This document shows positions 15,966 through 25,477 of a stretch of 64,000 nt of DNA, in pieces. Position numbers and translations under genes: made by a program. The stretch comes from CAXXOK01 sp035353615 (GTDB lineage: Bacteria; Bacillota; Clostridia; Christensenellales; Aristaeellaceae). The notes beneath the pieces are model-generated. The model saw only the letters and a program-made list of their open reading frames with translations. It was not told where the DNA came from and made no database searches. Position 1 is the stretch's first letter; each line of letters opens with the position of its first letter. The stretch is from positions 1-64,000 of the forward strand of contig DAOPZY010000001.1 of assembly GCA_035353615.1 (NCBI GenBank). Reading direction: 5' to 3'.

Positions 15966-17771
15966 TTGAACGAACGCCTGTCTCACATTCGCAATTTCTG
16001 CATTATCGCCCACATCGACCACGGCAAATCCACCCTCGCGGACCGTCTGTTGGAAATGACGGGCGTTTTCGAGCACCGCGAAATGGTGGAGCAGATTCTG
16101 GACAGCATGGATTTGGAGCGCGAGCGCGGCATTACCATCAAAAGCAAGGCCGTCCACATGACCTACAAGGCCAAGGATGGCGAAACCTACACCCTGAACC
16201 TGATCGACACCCCCGGCCACGTCGATTTCAGCTACGAGGTCAGCCGCGCGCTGGCCGCGTGCGAAGGCGCGCTGCTGGTGGTGGACGCGACGCAGGGCAT
16301 CGAGGCCCAAACGCTGGCCAACGTGTACATGGCGCTTGAGCACGATCTGGAAACCATCCCCGTGATCAACAAAATCGATCTGCCCAGCGCCCAACCGGAA
16401 GAAGTGAAAAAGGAAATCGAGGAGGTCATCGGGCTGGACACGGCCGACGCGCCCTGCATTTCCGCCAAAACCGGACTGGGCTGCGACGAGGTGCTGGAAG
16501 CCATTGTGCAGCGCATGCCTCCGCCCAAGGGCGATGAAAACGCGCCCCTGCAAGCGTTGATCTTTGACGCGTACTATGACAACTATCGCGGCGCCATCTG
16601 CTTTGTGCGCGTGATGCAGGGCACCGTAAAGGCAGGCATGCGGATGCGGCTGATGGCCAGCGGCGCGGAGTTTGACATTGTGGAGGTGGGCACGTTCCAC
16701 CCCGGATACCAGCCCTGCGAGCAGCTTCAGGCGGGCGATGTAGGCTATATCAGCGCTTCCATCAAGGATATCGCGGATACCCGCGTGGGCGATACCATTA
16801 CCGACGCGCTTCGACCCGCCAGCGAAGCCTTGCCGGGGTACCGGACCGTTACTCCCATGGTGTTTTGCGGTATTTACCCCACGGACGGCGCGGATTATGA
16901 CGCCCTGAAGGATGCGCTGGAAAAGCTTCGCATGAACGACGCCAGCCTTTCCTTTGAGCCGGAAACCTCCGTTGCGCTTGGCTACGGCTTCCGCTGCGGT
17001 TTTCTGGGCCTGCTGCACATGGATATCATCAGCCAAAGGCTGGAGCGGGAATTTGACCTGAACCTGATTACCACCGCCCCCAGCGTAATTTACCATGTGT
17101 TTAAAACCGACGGCAGCATGATCGCCATTGACAACCCCAGCAACCTGCCGCCCGCAGGCGAGGTGGAGCACATGGAGGAACCTTACGTGCTCGCCACCGT
17201 ATACACCCCGCAGGAATACGTGGGCACGCTGATGGAAATCTGCAAGGACAAGCGCGGCACCTTTCTGGATATGCAGTATGAAGGCGGCCGGGTGAAGCTG
17301 GCCTACCATATGCCGCTGAACGAGATTATCTTTGACTTTTTTGACCAGATCAAGAGCCGTTCCCGCGGGTATGCCAGCTTCGATTACGAACTGAAGGGCT
17401 ATCAGGAAAGCGATCTGGTGAAAATGGATATCCTGCTCAACGGTGAAATCTGCGACGCGTTTACCCTGATTGTTCACCGCGACAAGGCCTATGCCCGCGG
17501 GCGCGGCATTGCCGAAAAGCTGGTGGATGTGATTCCCCGTCAGCTGTTTGAAATTCCCATTCAGGCGGCGATTGGCGGCAAGGTGATCGCCCGCGAAACC
17601 GTGAAAGCCATGCGCAAGGATGTGCTTGCCAAATGCTACGGCGGCGATATCACACGCAAAAAGAAGCTGCTGGAAAAGCAAAAGGAAGGGAAAAAGCGCA
17701 TGCGCCAGTTTGGCACGGTGGAAGTGCCCAGCGAAGCCTTTATGGCAGTGCTCAAAATGGACGATCAATAA
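15966..17771 (+). CDS. lepA: Elongation factor 4 (LepA)
   Basis: A 601-residue translational GTPase, the usual length for LepA. G1 is HIDHGKST, G3 DTPGH, G4 NKID, followed by EF-Tu domain 2, EF-G-like domains and the LepA C-terminal domain (VKAMRKDVLAKCYGGDITRK). The start is TTG at 15966, fixed by GGAGGG at 15954-15959 with 6-nt spacing, and the product then begins M-NERLSHIRNF as in relatives. It promotes back-translocation on stalled ribosomes. Confidence 0.97.
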   Translation: MNERLSHIRNFCIIAHIDHGKSTLADRLLEMTGVFEHREMVEQILDSMDLERERGITIKSKAVHMTYKAKDGETYTLNLIDTPGHVDFSYEVSRALAACEGALLVVDATQGIEAQTLANVYMALEHDLETIPVINKIDLPSAQPEEVKKEIEEVIGLDTADAPCISAKTGLGCDEVLEAIVQRMPPPKGDENAPLQALIFDAYYDNYRGAICFVRVMQGTVKAGMRMRLMASGAEFDIVEVGTFHPGYQPCEQLQAGDVGYISASIKDIADTRVGDTITDALRPASEALPGYRTVTPMVFCGIYPTDGADYDALKDALEKLRMNDASLSFEPETSVALGYGFRCGFLGLLHMDIISQRLEREFDLNLITTAPSVIYHVFKTDGSMIAIDNPSNLPPAGEVEHMEEPYVLATVYTPQEYVGTLMEICKDKRGTFLDMQYEGGRVKLAYHMPLNEIIFDFFDQIKSRSRGYASFDYELKGYQESDLVKMDILLNGEICDAFTLIVHRDKAYARGRGIAEKLVDVIPRQLFEIPIQAAIGGKVIARETVKAMRKDVLAKCYGGDITRKKKLLEKQKEGKKRMRQFGTVEVPSEAFMAVLKMDDQ

Positions 17772-17778
17772 ATCCTGC

Positions 17779-17814
17779 CCGCCAATCGACCACGGGGTCG
17801 GTTGGCGGTTTTTT
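17779..17814 (+). terminator. lepA terminator
   Basis: A 13-bp stem CCGCCAATCGACC/GGTCGGTTGGCGG (one G-U) with loop ACGG, followed by six T, lies 8 nt after the lepA stop. Confidence 0.95.
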
Positions 17815-18134
17815 ACACGCTCGCCGGCCGTTTAATCCACGGAGGTCGGCTTCTTTCCTTTGGGGTTAAATCCTTGCAGCAACCCTTATTTCCCCCGGCG
17901 CTTCCGATCCGTACCCTCACAGGGGGCCTTTCAGCGGTGCGTATTGTGCGCCTTCACCATGCCGTATTGAGCTTTATCCCATACGCATCATCCGCGGTAT
18001 TCCGTGCTGGTCGCGGCCCGATCCCTGAACCGCCAAGGCCGGTCCGGTTGCGCTTTTCATATTGCTGAATCTGTGTTAAAATAATGGCGTATGCGCACGC
18101 GCGCAACAATACCCAGCAGCCGGAGGCATCCTGA
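17815..18134. other. Intergenic region before the dehydratase gene
   Basis: No gene seen. A candidate promoter with -35 TTTTCA (18054-18059), 17-nt spacer and -10 TAAAAT (18077-18082) precedes the dehydratase gene; its -35 is weak. GGAGG at about 18122-18126 is the ribosome site of that gene. Confidence 0.45.
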
Positions 18135-20129
18135 ATGACGTTACACAAAACAAAGCTGAACTCAACCCTGCGCACCGCGCTTTGGATACTGATGGACGCC
18201 GCGCTGTGCAACGCGGCCATGATTCTGGCGCAACAGTTCCGCTTTGAAGTGCAGATTCCCGAGGTGTTTTTCAGGCGTTACCTGAACATCGCGCCCATGA
18301 TGACCCTGCTGTGTCTGCTCATTTTTTGGGCGTTCGGGCTGTACCGCAGCATGTGGCAGTATGCCTCCACCGATAGCGTTTTACAAATCGCGGTCGCCAC
18401 GTTGGCCGGTTCCGTCGCAACCTATCTGTATTCGCTTGTTTGTTATGCCTTTACGCAGCCCGTCAACAACCATCTGCTGCACCGTACGGTCTATCTGCTG
18501 TATTGGGTTTTGCTTACGGTGCTTGTGGGCGGTTCCCGGCTTGCCTACCGCATCATCCGCACGCGCGGGCTGTATCCGTTTATGCGCGGCAAGCGCGAAA
18601 GCTATCGGCGCACGCTGATTGTGGGCGCGGGTTGGGCAGGCGCGAACATCATCCGTGAAATGCAAAACGGCCGTTATGGCAACAGCCTGCCCATCGCGGC
18701 CGTGGATGACGATCCCGCTCGCACGGGCGCGCGGCTCAACGGGGTTCGCGTGCTGCACGGTACCGACAACATCGCCCAGTATGTGGCGGAATATGCCATT
18801 GACGATATTGTGATCGCCATCGCTACCCCAAACGGGGAACTGAGGCCGCTGATCGAAGCCTGCCTTTCCACCGGGTGCCGCGTGCGGCGCGTGAGCGCCC
18901 TGCAGGATGTCAGCGCCGGCGGCGCACCCGGCAGCGTGCGCGATATCGATATCGGCGACCTGCTGGGCAGGCCGGAAGAGCAGCTGAACATGACGCAGGC
19001 CGCGGAATTTTTCCGCGGGCAGACTGTGCTGATTACCGGCGGCGGCGGCTCCATCGGCAGCGAGCTTTGCCGCCAGCTCATGGCCTTTCAGCCCCGGAAG
19101 ATCGTGTTGTACGACGTAAGCGAAAACTACATGTACGATCTGTTTTTTGAGCTGCAGGAGCATTATCCGGAGGGGTTAAAGGAGAAGCTGATTCTTTGCG
19201 TCGGCTCCATACAGGACGCGGCGCGCCTGACCGAGGTGATGGCGGAGCACAGGCCCGATGTGGTGCTGCACGCCGCCGCGCACAAACACGTGCCGCTGAT
19301 GGAGAGCTGCCCCGCTCAGGCGGTCAAAAACAATGTGTTTGGCACTTACTCGGTCGCGACGGTTTCCATTGCGCAGGGCGTAAAACGCTTTGTGATGATC
19401 TCCACCGACAAGGCCGTGAACCCCACCAATGTTATGGGCACCACCAAACGCCTGGCGGAAATGATCATCGAGGCGCTGAACCAGCAAGGCAAAACGGAGT
19501 TTACCGCCGTGCGCTTTGGCAACGTGCTGGGTTCCCACGGGAGCGTCGTGCCGCTGTTTGAAAGGCAAATCCGTTCCGGAGGGCCGGTCACCCTGACCCA
19601 TCCGGAAATTATCCGTTATTTTATGACGATTTCCGAAGCGGCAAGCCTCGTTTTACAGGCAGCTTCCATCGCCAAAGGCGGGGAGCTGTTTGTGCTGGAT
19701 ATGGGGCAACCCGTGCGCATACAGGAGCTTGCGGAGCGCATGATCCAGCTTTACGCCGCGCAGGGCGGGGATCGGAAGGTCGAAATTGTGTACACTGGCT
19801 TGCGCCCGGGCGAAAAGCTGTACGAAGAACTGCTTAGGGATGACGAGAACATCGTCCGTACCGGGCTGGATAAAATTTTCATCGCCAAACCCGAAGTGGT
19901 CACGCTGGAAGCGATGCAAACGATGTTGGACACGCTTCATCGCTGTGTGGAAGCAGGAGGCGATATGCGGGCCTGCCTGCACGCATTGGTGCCCACCTTT
20001 CAGGAGCCGGACGTGGTGAACAGCCGCATGGAAGCGCTGAAACAGACTGCCGCTCCGGAAACCATGCCGGTCGAGGCCGCCGTAGCCGCGCAGCAGGGCC
20101 ATGCCCCAGCGGAGGCGAACGGCACATGA
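18135..20129 (+). CDS. Membrane-bound nucleotide-sugar 4,6-dehydratase (PglF/CapD family)
   Basis: A 664-residue protein. Four N-terminal membrane helices (about 10-140) precede a CoA-binding-like Rossmann domain (about 155-280) and the catalytic SDR domain from about 295 (TVLITGGGGSIGSELCRQL). The active site has STDKAVNPTNVMGTTKR, where Met replaces the usual Tyr of YxxxK, as is normal in this family. The expected reaction is UDP-GlcNAc 4,6-dehydration for surface glycans. The stop overlaps tadA as ATGA. It lies about 25 kb from the glycan operon at 43847. Confidence 0.92.
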   Translation: MTLHKTKLNSTLRTALWILMDAALCNAAMILAQQFRFEVQIPEVFFRRYLNIAPMMTLLCLLIFWAFGLYRSMWQYASTDSVLQIAVATLAGSVATYLYSLVCYAFTQPVNNHLLHRTVYLLYWVLLTVLVGGSRLAYRIIRTRGLYPFMRGKRESYRRTLIVGAGWAGANIIREMQNGRYGNSLPIAAVDDDPARTGARLNGVRVLHGTDNIAQYVAEYAIDDIVIAIATPNGELRPLIEACLSTGCRVRRVSALQDVSAGGAPGSVRDIDIGDLLGRPEEQLNMTQAAEFFRGQTVLITGGGGSIGSELCRQLMAFQPRKIVLYDVSENYMYDLFFELQEHYPEGLKEKLILCVGSIQDAARLTEVMAEHRPDVVLHAAAHKHVPLMESCPAQAVKNNVFGTYSVATVSIAQGVKRFVMISTDKAVNPTNVMGTTKRLAEMIIEALNQQGKTEFTAVRFGNVLGSHGSVVPLFERQIRSGGPVTLTHPEIIRYFMTISEAASLVLQAASIAKGGELFVLDMGQPVRIQELAERMIQLYAAQGGDRKVEIVYTGLRPGEKLYEELLRDDENIVRTGLDKIFIAKPEVVTLEAMQTMLDTLHRCVEAGGDMRACLHALVPTFQEPDVVNSRMEALKQTAAPETMPVEAAVAAQQGHAPAEANGT

Positions 20130-20581
20130 ACCCGCATGAACAGTGGATGCGGCTCGCCCTGGAGCAGGCCGCGCAGGCCGAAACGGAAGGCGAAATCCCC
20201 GTGGGGGCGGTGCTGGTTTGCAACGGCGAGGCCATCGCGTGCGCGCATAACCGCCGGGAAGCCCTGACCGACCCGACCGCCCACGCGGAAATACTGGCGC
20301 TGCGCGCGGGTGCGCAGGCGCTGGGGAGCCGCCGGCTTTCAGATTGCGCGCTGTACGTAACGCTGGAGCCTTGCCCCATGTGCGCGGGCGCGATGGTGAT
20401 GGCCAGTCTGGGCCGCTGCTATTTCGGCGCGGCCGATGCCCGGCAAGGCTGTTGCGAAAGCGTGTACGCCCTGCCAAACGATCCTGCGTTTTACTGGCAG
20501 GTGCCATGCGTGGGCGGTTTGCTCGCAGCCGAATCGGAAACCCTGCTCCGTGATTTTTTCAGCAAACGCCGCGAACCGTAG
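20126..20581 (+). CDS. tadA: tRNA-specific adenosine deaminase
   Basis: A 151-residue zinc deaminase. The catalytic HAE (in PTAHAEILAL) and PCPMCAG motifs give one His and two Cys zinc ligands and the proton-shuttle Glu. It converts A34 to inosine in tRNA-Arg(ACG). The ATG overlaps the upstream stop; the ribosome site GGAGG lies inside that gene's end. Length matches the family. Confidence 0.95.
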   Translation: MNPHEQWMRLALEQAAQAETEGEIPVGAVLVCNGEAIACAHNRREALTDPTAHAEILALRAGAQALGSRRLSDCALYVTLEPCPMCAGAMVMASLGRCYFGAADARQGCCESVYALPNDPAFYWQVPCVGGLLAAESETLLRDFFSKRREP

Positions 20582-20620
20582 GCACTGATTGTGCCCAACA
20601 GCGGAAAAGGAGATTATGCT

Positions 20621-21442
20621 TTGCAAATTGACGCGATTGTGACCGATCTGGATGACACCCTGCTGAATGCCCAATCCGAGTTAAGCCCGTACACGCTGGA
20701 TGTGATGCGCCGCGCGAAAGCGCGCGGCATTCGGCTGATTCCCGCCAGCGGGCGCACCTCCTTCAGCATGCTTCGCTTTCTGCGGCAGTTGGACACCGGC
20801 CTGCCCTACATTGCCTGCAACGGCGGCGAGCTGGTCAATGCGGATCATACCCTGATGCAGGCTTTCGAGTTCTCCCCCGAACAGGCTCGCGCCATTATCC
20901 GGTACCTGCGCGCGCGTGACTTTTACGTGCAGTGTTACCGGGGCGAAAATTTTTATTACGATGAGGAATGCGACGCCAGCGCGAATTACGCCAATTCCTC
21001 ACACATGCACGGGCACGCGGTGGTCAATCTGGAAAAGTTCGTGGATTTTGACACGCCCAAGGTGCTCGGCGTGCAAACGCCAGAAGAAGTCGCGCGGATG
21101 TATCCGGTGATTCAGACCGTATTTCCGGATGTGAGCTTTACCATCAGCAAGCCGTATTTTTTGGAGGCGCAGCCCTTCGGCATCAGCAAGGGTTCGGCGC
21201 TCAGACGGCTTGCGGATATCATGCGGCTTTCGCCGGAGCATACCCTCGTTTTTGGGGATAGCCTGAATGACGTGTCGATGCTCAACTACGCAACCCACAG
21301 CGTCGCCATGGGCAACGCCCGCGACGAGGTGAAACGAGCCGCCCGCCATGTTTGCGCCACCAACGCCGAGGATGGCGTTGCCCGCTTTGTGGATGAATTT
21401 GTTTTGCAGGATGGAAACCCAAAAGGGAGTGATTCGCCTTGA
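20621..21442 (+). CDS. Cof-type HAD hydrolase
   Basis: A 273-residue HAD phosphatase of the Cof (IIB) class. Motif I is DLDDTLLN with the nucleophile Asp, motif II includes PASGR, and motif IV is FGDSLNDVSML. The start is TTG at 20621, chosen because AAGGAG at 20607-20612 is 8 nt away; an ATG at 20614 is out of frame. The substrate is likely a sugar phosphate or flavin/PLP-type phosphate but cannot be deduced. It overlaps hprK by 4 bp. Confidence 0.9.
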   Translation: MQIDAIVTDLDDTLLNAQSELSPYTLDVMRRAKARGIRLIPASGRTSFSMLRFLRQLDTGLPYIACNGGELVNADHTLMQAFEFSPEQARAIIRYLRARDFYVQCYRGENFYYDEECDASANYANSSHMHGHAVVNLEKFVDFDTPKVLGVQTPEEVARMYPVIQTVFPDVSFTISKPYFLEAQPFGISKGSALRRLADIMRLSPEHTLVFGDSLNDVSMLNYATHSVAMGNARDEVKRAARHVCATNAEDGVARFVDEFVLQDGNPKGSDSP

Positions 21443-22368
21443 TTAAAACCGCCGACTTTATCGAAACGCTGAATTTGGAGGTGCTGAACGCTTCCTCCAA
21501 GGATGAGATGGATATCACTTCCACCGACCTGAACCGGCCCGGCATGCAGTTTTGCGGGTTTTACGAGTACTTTGCCTACGAGCGCCCGCAGGTGATCGGC
21601 AAGGTTGAAATGACCTATCTGGAATCGCTGGAGCCCGAAAAACGGCGCAGCGTTTTGGAACCCTACATGAAGTACAAGCTCCCCTGCATCGTAGTATGCT
21701 GGGGGATGATTCCGCCCCGGGAACTGCTGGAACTGGCCAAGCAAAACGATATTCCCGTGTTCCAGAGCAATGCGAAAACCACCAAGTTTTCCTTGCAGGC
21801 CATTATGTACTTAAACCGCAGCCTCGCGCCGCATGTAACGCGTCACGGCGTGCTTGTGGATGTGTACGGCGTCGGCGTGCTGCTGACCGGCGAAAGCGGC
21901 GTTGGCAAAAGCGAAGCCGCGCTGGAGCTGGTCAAACGCGGCCACCAGCTGGTAGCGGACGACGTGGTGGACATCTGCCGCGTAGCGGACGACCGCCTGA
22001 TTGGCGAAGCGCCGGAAATGGTGCGCCACTTCATGGAGATACGCGGCATCGGCATCATCGATATCCGCGCGATGTATGGGGTCGGCTCCGTTATCATTTC
22101 CAAATCCATCGATATGGTCATCCACATGGAAAAATGGGATCAGAACAAGGAATATGACCGTTTGGGCCTGACCGAGGAAACCGTCACCATCCTTGGGGTC
22201 AAGGTTCCCTATCAGATCATGCCGGTGCGCCCGGGCCGTAACCTTGCCATCATCATTGAGGTGGCGGCTCGCAACCTGAGCCTCAGGCGGCTGGGCTACA
22301 GCGCCGCGCATGAGCTGGACCGCCGCCTGAACGAAATGATCGCCCAGAGCAAGACCAACGAGGAATAA
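21439..22368 (+). CDS. hprK: HPr kinase/phosphorylase
   Basis: A 309-residue protein, standard HprK length. The N-terminal domain is followed by the P-loop GESGVGKSE (about 154-162) and the signature MEIRGIGIIDI. It phosphorylates Ser46 of HPr and so controls CcpA-dependent catabolite repression. The start is TTG at 21439, overlapping the previous stop. A ROK glucokinase lies downstream. A perfect-consensus cre site in the aldolase promoter at 32868 is consistent with CcpA control in this organism. Confidence 0.95.
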   Translation: MIKTADFIETLNLEVLNASSKDEMDITSTDLNRPGMQFCGFYEYFAYERPQVIGKVEMTYLESLEPEKRRSVLEPYMKYKLPCIVVCWGMIPPRELLELAKQNDIPVFQSNAKTTKFSLQAIMYLNRSLAPHVTRHGVLVDVYGVGVLLTGESGVGKSEAALELVKRGHQLVADDVVDICRVADDRLIGEAPEMVRHFMEIRGIGIIDIRAMYGVGSVIISKSIDMVIHMEKWDQNKEYDRLGLTEETVTILGVKVPYQIMPVRPGRNLAIIIEVAARNLSLRRLGYSAAHELDRRLNEMIAQSKTNEE

Positions 22369-22375
22369 ACCCCTT

Positions 22376-22505
22376 CCGCAACGGTCCGGCACAGGCGGCC
22401 ATCGCCGCCGGTATAACGTTGCGGTTTGGGCAGGCTCCCTTCTTCACGGGAGCGGCCAACCCAACCGGTATCACGCGGCAATGTCGCTGCCCGCCGGTTG
22501 GGGCT
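22376..22505 (+). terminator. Pair of hairpins after hprK, weak terminator
   Basis: The first hairpin pairs CCGCAACG (22376-22383) with CGTTGCGG (22417-22424) around a nested GGCGGC/GCCGCC and is followed by TTT. The second pairs CCCAACCGG (22460-22468) with CCGGTTGGG (22494-22502). Neither has a long T-run, so partial readthrough into the glucokinase gene is likely. Confidence 0.45.
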
Positions 22506-22572
22506 TTCACGGGTTCCGTTGTTTTAGACCGTTCCTTTGGGGAACAGGCGTTATATTGTAGGGGGAATGTTC

Positions 22573-23535
22573 ATGGTATATTTGGGCATTGACGTAGGCG
22601 GCACGGGTATCAAGGTCGGTTTGGTAGATGAAAACGGCGCCATACTGGCACAGGGGGAAACCCCAACCCTCGCGGGGCGGCCTTTTGAGGATATTGTGCA
22701 CGATATGGGCGTATGCGCGCTGAACGTGCTGGACCAGAGCAATTATGACGTGGACGACGTAGTTTCCATCGGCGTGGGCGTGCCGGGCGTTGCGGATCAA
22801 AAAACAGGCATCGTGGTGTTTTGCACCAACCTGAACTGGATCAACGTGCCGCTGAAGGAAGAACTGCAAAAATATATCAACAAGCCCGTATACATCGATA
22901 ATGACGCAACCGTCGCAGGCTTTGCGGAAAGCATCTGCGGCGTGAGCGTCGGCTGCCATTCCAGCGTGTTCCTCACGCTGGGCACCGGCGTTGGGGGCGG
23001 CATTGTCATCGGCGGTCGCCCTTGGAGCGGCTTCCACGGCGTGGGCAGCGAAATTGGGCATATCCCCATGGACATTGAAGGCGAGCCTTGCACCTGCGGC
23101 AACGACGGCTGTCTGGAACGCTATTGCAGCGCCACGGCGGTCATCCGCATGGGCCGGCAGGCCATGCTGCAGCATCCGGACAGCGCGCTTTACAACGCCT
23201 GCGGCGGCGACGTCAACAATGTGACGGCCAAAATGGTTTTTGATTGCGCCAAGGAGGGCGACGACGTTTCCATGAAAGTGTTCCGCCGGTATGTGAATTA
23301 CATGTGCATGGCGATTGATACCATCATCGCGTTTCTGGATCCTGAAATGATAATTCTGGGCGGCGGCGTCAGCAAAGCCGGGAATTTTCTGCTGGATGCG
23401 ATCCGCGAACGTCTGCCGCGCTATTTGATTTTCAAATCCCTTCCCTATTCCCGGATTGAAATCGCACGCCTAGGCGCGGACGCGGGTATGATTGGCGCGG
23501 CCATGCTGGGCAAACAGCCTGTCAAGGAGGCCTGA
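22573..23535 (+). CDS. glcK: ROK family glucokinase
   Basis: A 320-residue kinase. The N-terminal phosphate loop is YLGIDVGGTGIKVGLVD. The ROK zinc motif is CTCGNDGCLERYC, with the catalytic Asp in IDNDATVAGFAES. It converts glucose to glucose 6-phosphate. The ATG at 22573 is placed 7 nt after GGGGG (22561-22565); the ATG at 22567 is too close. It is followed after 3 bp by asnS. Confidence 0.92.
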   Translation: MVYLGIDVGGTGIKVGLVDENGAILAQGETPTLAGRPFEDIVHDMGVCALNVLDQSNYDVDDVVSIGVGVPGVADQKTGIVVFCTNLNWINVPLKEELQKYINKPVYIDNDATVAGFAESICGVSVGCHSSVFLTLGTGVGGGIVIGGRPWSGFHGVGSEIGHIPMDIEGEPCTCGNDGCLERYCSATAVIRMGRQAMLQHPDSALYNACGGDVNNVTAKMVFDCAKEGDDVSMKVFRRYVNYMCMAIDTIIAFLDPEMIILGGGVSKAGNFLLDAIRERLPRYLIFKSLPYSRIEIARLGADAGMIGAAMLGKQPVKEA

Positions 23536-23538
23536 ACC

Positions 23539-24933
23539 ATGAATCAGTATACCATTCAAAGCCTGTTTACCAACCCGCCGACCGAAAACATCGCACAGTG
23601 CGCCCTGTCCGGTTGGGTGCGCACCGTGCGGGACAGCAAGGCGTTCGGCTTCATTGAACTGAACGATGGCACGCACTTTCGAAATCTCCAGATTGTTTTG
23701 GAGGATGCGGTCACGGAAAACTTTGCCGATGCCCTGAAAATCACCCTTGGCAGCGCAATCCGCGCCACGGGCGAGCTGGTGCTGACCCCGGGCATGAAGC
23801 AGCCCTTTGAGCTGAAAGCAACAAAGGTGGAGCTGATCGGCGCGTGCGATCCCAGCTATCCGCTGCAAAAAAAGCGCCACAGCTTTGAATATCTCCGCAC
23901 CGTTGCCCACCTGCGCCCGCGCACCAATACCTTTTACGCGGTGTTTCGCATTCGCTCGCTCGCCGCGCAGTACATCCACGCGTTTTTTGCGGAGCGGGGC
24001 TTTGTGTATGTTCACACCCCGCTGATTACCACCAGCGACGCCGAGGGCGCGGGCGAAATGTTTCAGGTAACCACGCTGGATATCAACCAGCCGCCGCGCA
24101 CCGACCGGGGCACGGTGGATTACGCTCAGGATTTTTTCGGCAAACCCGCCAACCTGACCGTCAGCGGCCAGCTCAATGTGGAAACCTTCTGCATGGCTTT
24201 CCGTAACGTTTACACCTTCGGCCCCACCTTCCGGGCTGAAAAAAGCTACACGCCGCGCCACGCCGCGGAGTTTTGGATGATCGAGCCGGAAATCGCCTTT
24301 GCCGACCTGTTTGACGATATGGCGCTGGCTGAGGACATGCTCAAGTACGTCATCACCCACGTCATGCAGGCCGCCCCCGCCGAAATGGCGTTTCTGGACA
24401 GCTTTGTGGAAAAGGGTCTGCTGGATAAGCTGACGGCAGTCGCATCCAGCGATTTTGCCCGTTGCACCTACACGGAAGCAATCGATATTCTTCAAAAGAG
24501 CGGGCAAGCCTTCGAATACCCCGTATCCTGGGGCATTGACCTGCAAACCGAGCATGAGCGCTACTTGACCGAAAAGCACTTTGGCAAGCCCGTATTTGTT
24601 TACCATTATCCCAAGGGGATCAAAGCGTTTTACATGCGCATGAATGACGATCAGCAAACCGTGGCGGCGGTGGATATGCTGGTGCCGGGCATTGGAGAGC
24701 TGATCGGCGGCAGCCAGCGTGAAGAACGTCTGGACACGCTGCTGAACCGCATCCATGAATTGGGCATGAACGAGGATCAGTATGCCTGGTATCTGGATAC
24801 CCGCCGTTTCGGAACCACTCCGCACGCCGGTTTTGGCCTTGGTTTTGAACGGCTGGTGATGTACCTTACAGGCATTACCAACATCCGCGATGTGCTGCCT
24901 TTCCCCCGCACAACGGGCAGCGCAGAGTTTTAG
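23539..24933 (+). CDS. asnS: Asparaginyl-tRNA synthetase
   Basis: A 464-residue class IIb synthetase. An N-terminal OB-fold anticodon domain (about 17-105) is followed by the catalytic core with FGPTFRAEKS (motif 2) and GFGLGFERLVMYLTG (motif 3). The absence of an AspRS insert and the total length fit AsnRS. AAGGAGG lies 8 nt upstream of the ATG. It charges tRNA-Asn directly. Confidence 0.96.
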   Translation: MNQYTIQSLFTNPPTENIAQCALSGWVRTVRDSKAFGFIELNDGTHFRNLQIVLEDAVTENFADALKITLGSAIRATGELVLTPGMKQPFELKATKVELIGACDPSYPLQKKRHSFEYLRTVAHLRPRTNTFYAVFRIRSLAAQYIHAFFAERGFVYVHTPLITTSDAEGAGEMFQVTTLDINQPPRTDRGTVDYAQDFFGKPANLTVSGQLNVETFCMAFRNVYTFGPTFRAEKSYTPRHAAEFWMIEPEIAFADLFDDMALAEDMLKYVITHVMQAAPAEMAFLDSFVEKGLLDKLTAVASSDFARCTYTEAIDILQKSGQAFEYPVSWGIDLQTEHERYLTEKHFGKPVFVYHYPKGIKAFYMRMNDDQQTVAAVDMLVPGIGELIGGSQREERLDTLLNRIHELGMNEDQYAWYLDTRRFGTTPHAGFGLGFERLVMYLTGITNIRDVLPFPRTTGSAEF

Positions 24934-24942
24934 GAGGGTACG

Positions 24943-25317
24943 ATGGCTACGTCTCCCGCTTTCAAACAGGATATTCAGGCAATGTATGCGCTTGCGGCAC
25001 AGTGTGACGGGTTGGCCTCGCTGGTGCCGGCCCTGTGCGATGTGCTGCGCCGAAACGAAGCGTCGCTTGCGGAGCTTACCTATTCCTACCGGCTGTCGGC
25101 GTCCGATACGGGCTATCGCTACGCGTTTGCGCTGGTGCAGGGCCGCTTTGCCGAAGTGGAAGAAAGCAGCGCTGTGGATGTGACTGTCACCGGGCTTGAA
25201 AGCAACCTGCTCGCGGTGTTCAAGCGCAAGCTGAATCCCGCTGCCGCTTTATTGCTTGGCAAAATCAAGCTGAACGGCGATAAGACGGCCCTGCTCAAGC
25301 TGGCGGCGTTTCTGTAA
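24943..25317 (+). CDS. SCP2 sterol-binding domain protein
   Basis: A 124-residue protein with an SCP2-like lipid-binding domain (about 40-124), including DVTVTGLESNLLAVFKRKLN and the end LLGKIKLNGDKTALLKLAAF. The first 40 residues are helical. It follows asnS by 9 bp with AGGAGGG upstream. Family members bind lipids or acyl chains; the ligand here is unknown. Confidence 0.85.
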   Translation: MATSPAFKQDIQAMYALAAQCDGLASLVPALCDVLRRNEASLAELTYSYRLSASDTGYRYAFALVQGRFAEVEESSAVDVTVTGLESNLLAVFKRKLNPAAALLLGKIKLNGDKTALLKLAAFL

Positions 25318-25362
25318 GACATCAGCGCGCGGCGGCGTATCAAAGCACGCAATAATCTTAAA

Positions 25363-25402
25363 AACGCGCCGGAACCGCTGATGGCTCCGGCACGTTTTTC
25401 AA
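25363..25402. terminator. Bidirectional terminator
   Basis: Stem CGCGCCGGAACC/GGCTCCGGCACG with loop GCTGAT, flanked by a plus-strand GTTTTTC and a minus-strand GTTTTTAAG. It ends the asnS-SCP2 transcript and the converging GGDEF gene. Confidence 0.85.
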
Positions 25403-25477
25403 TTTCACGCACAGCAACGTCTCTGTTGAAACCAACCCGCACCGGAGCCATGCGCCTCCACCCCCGATGAGCCGTTT

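Noticed and set aside
15915..17768. A 617-codon minus-strand open frame opposite lepA
   Set aside because: It mirrors the codon use of lepA, has no start signal and no recognisable domain.
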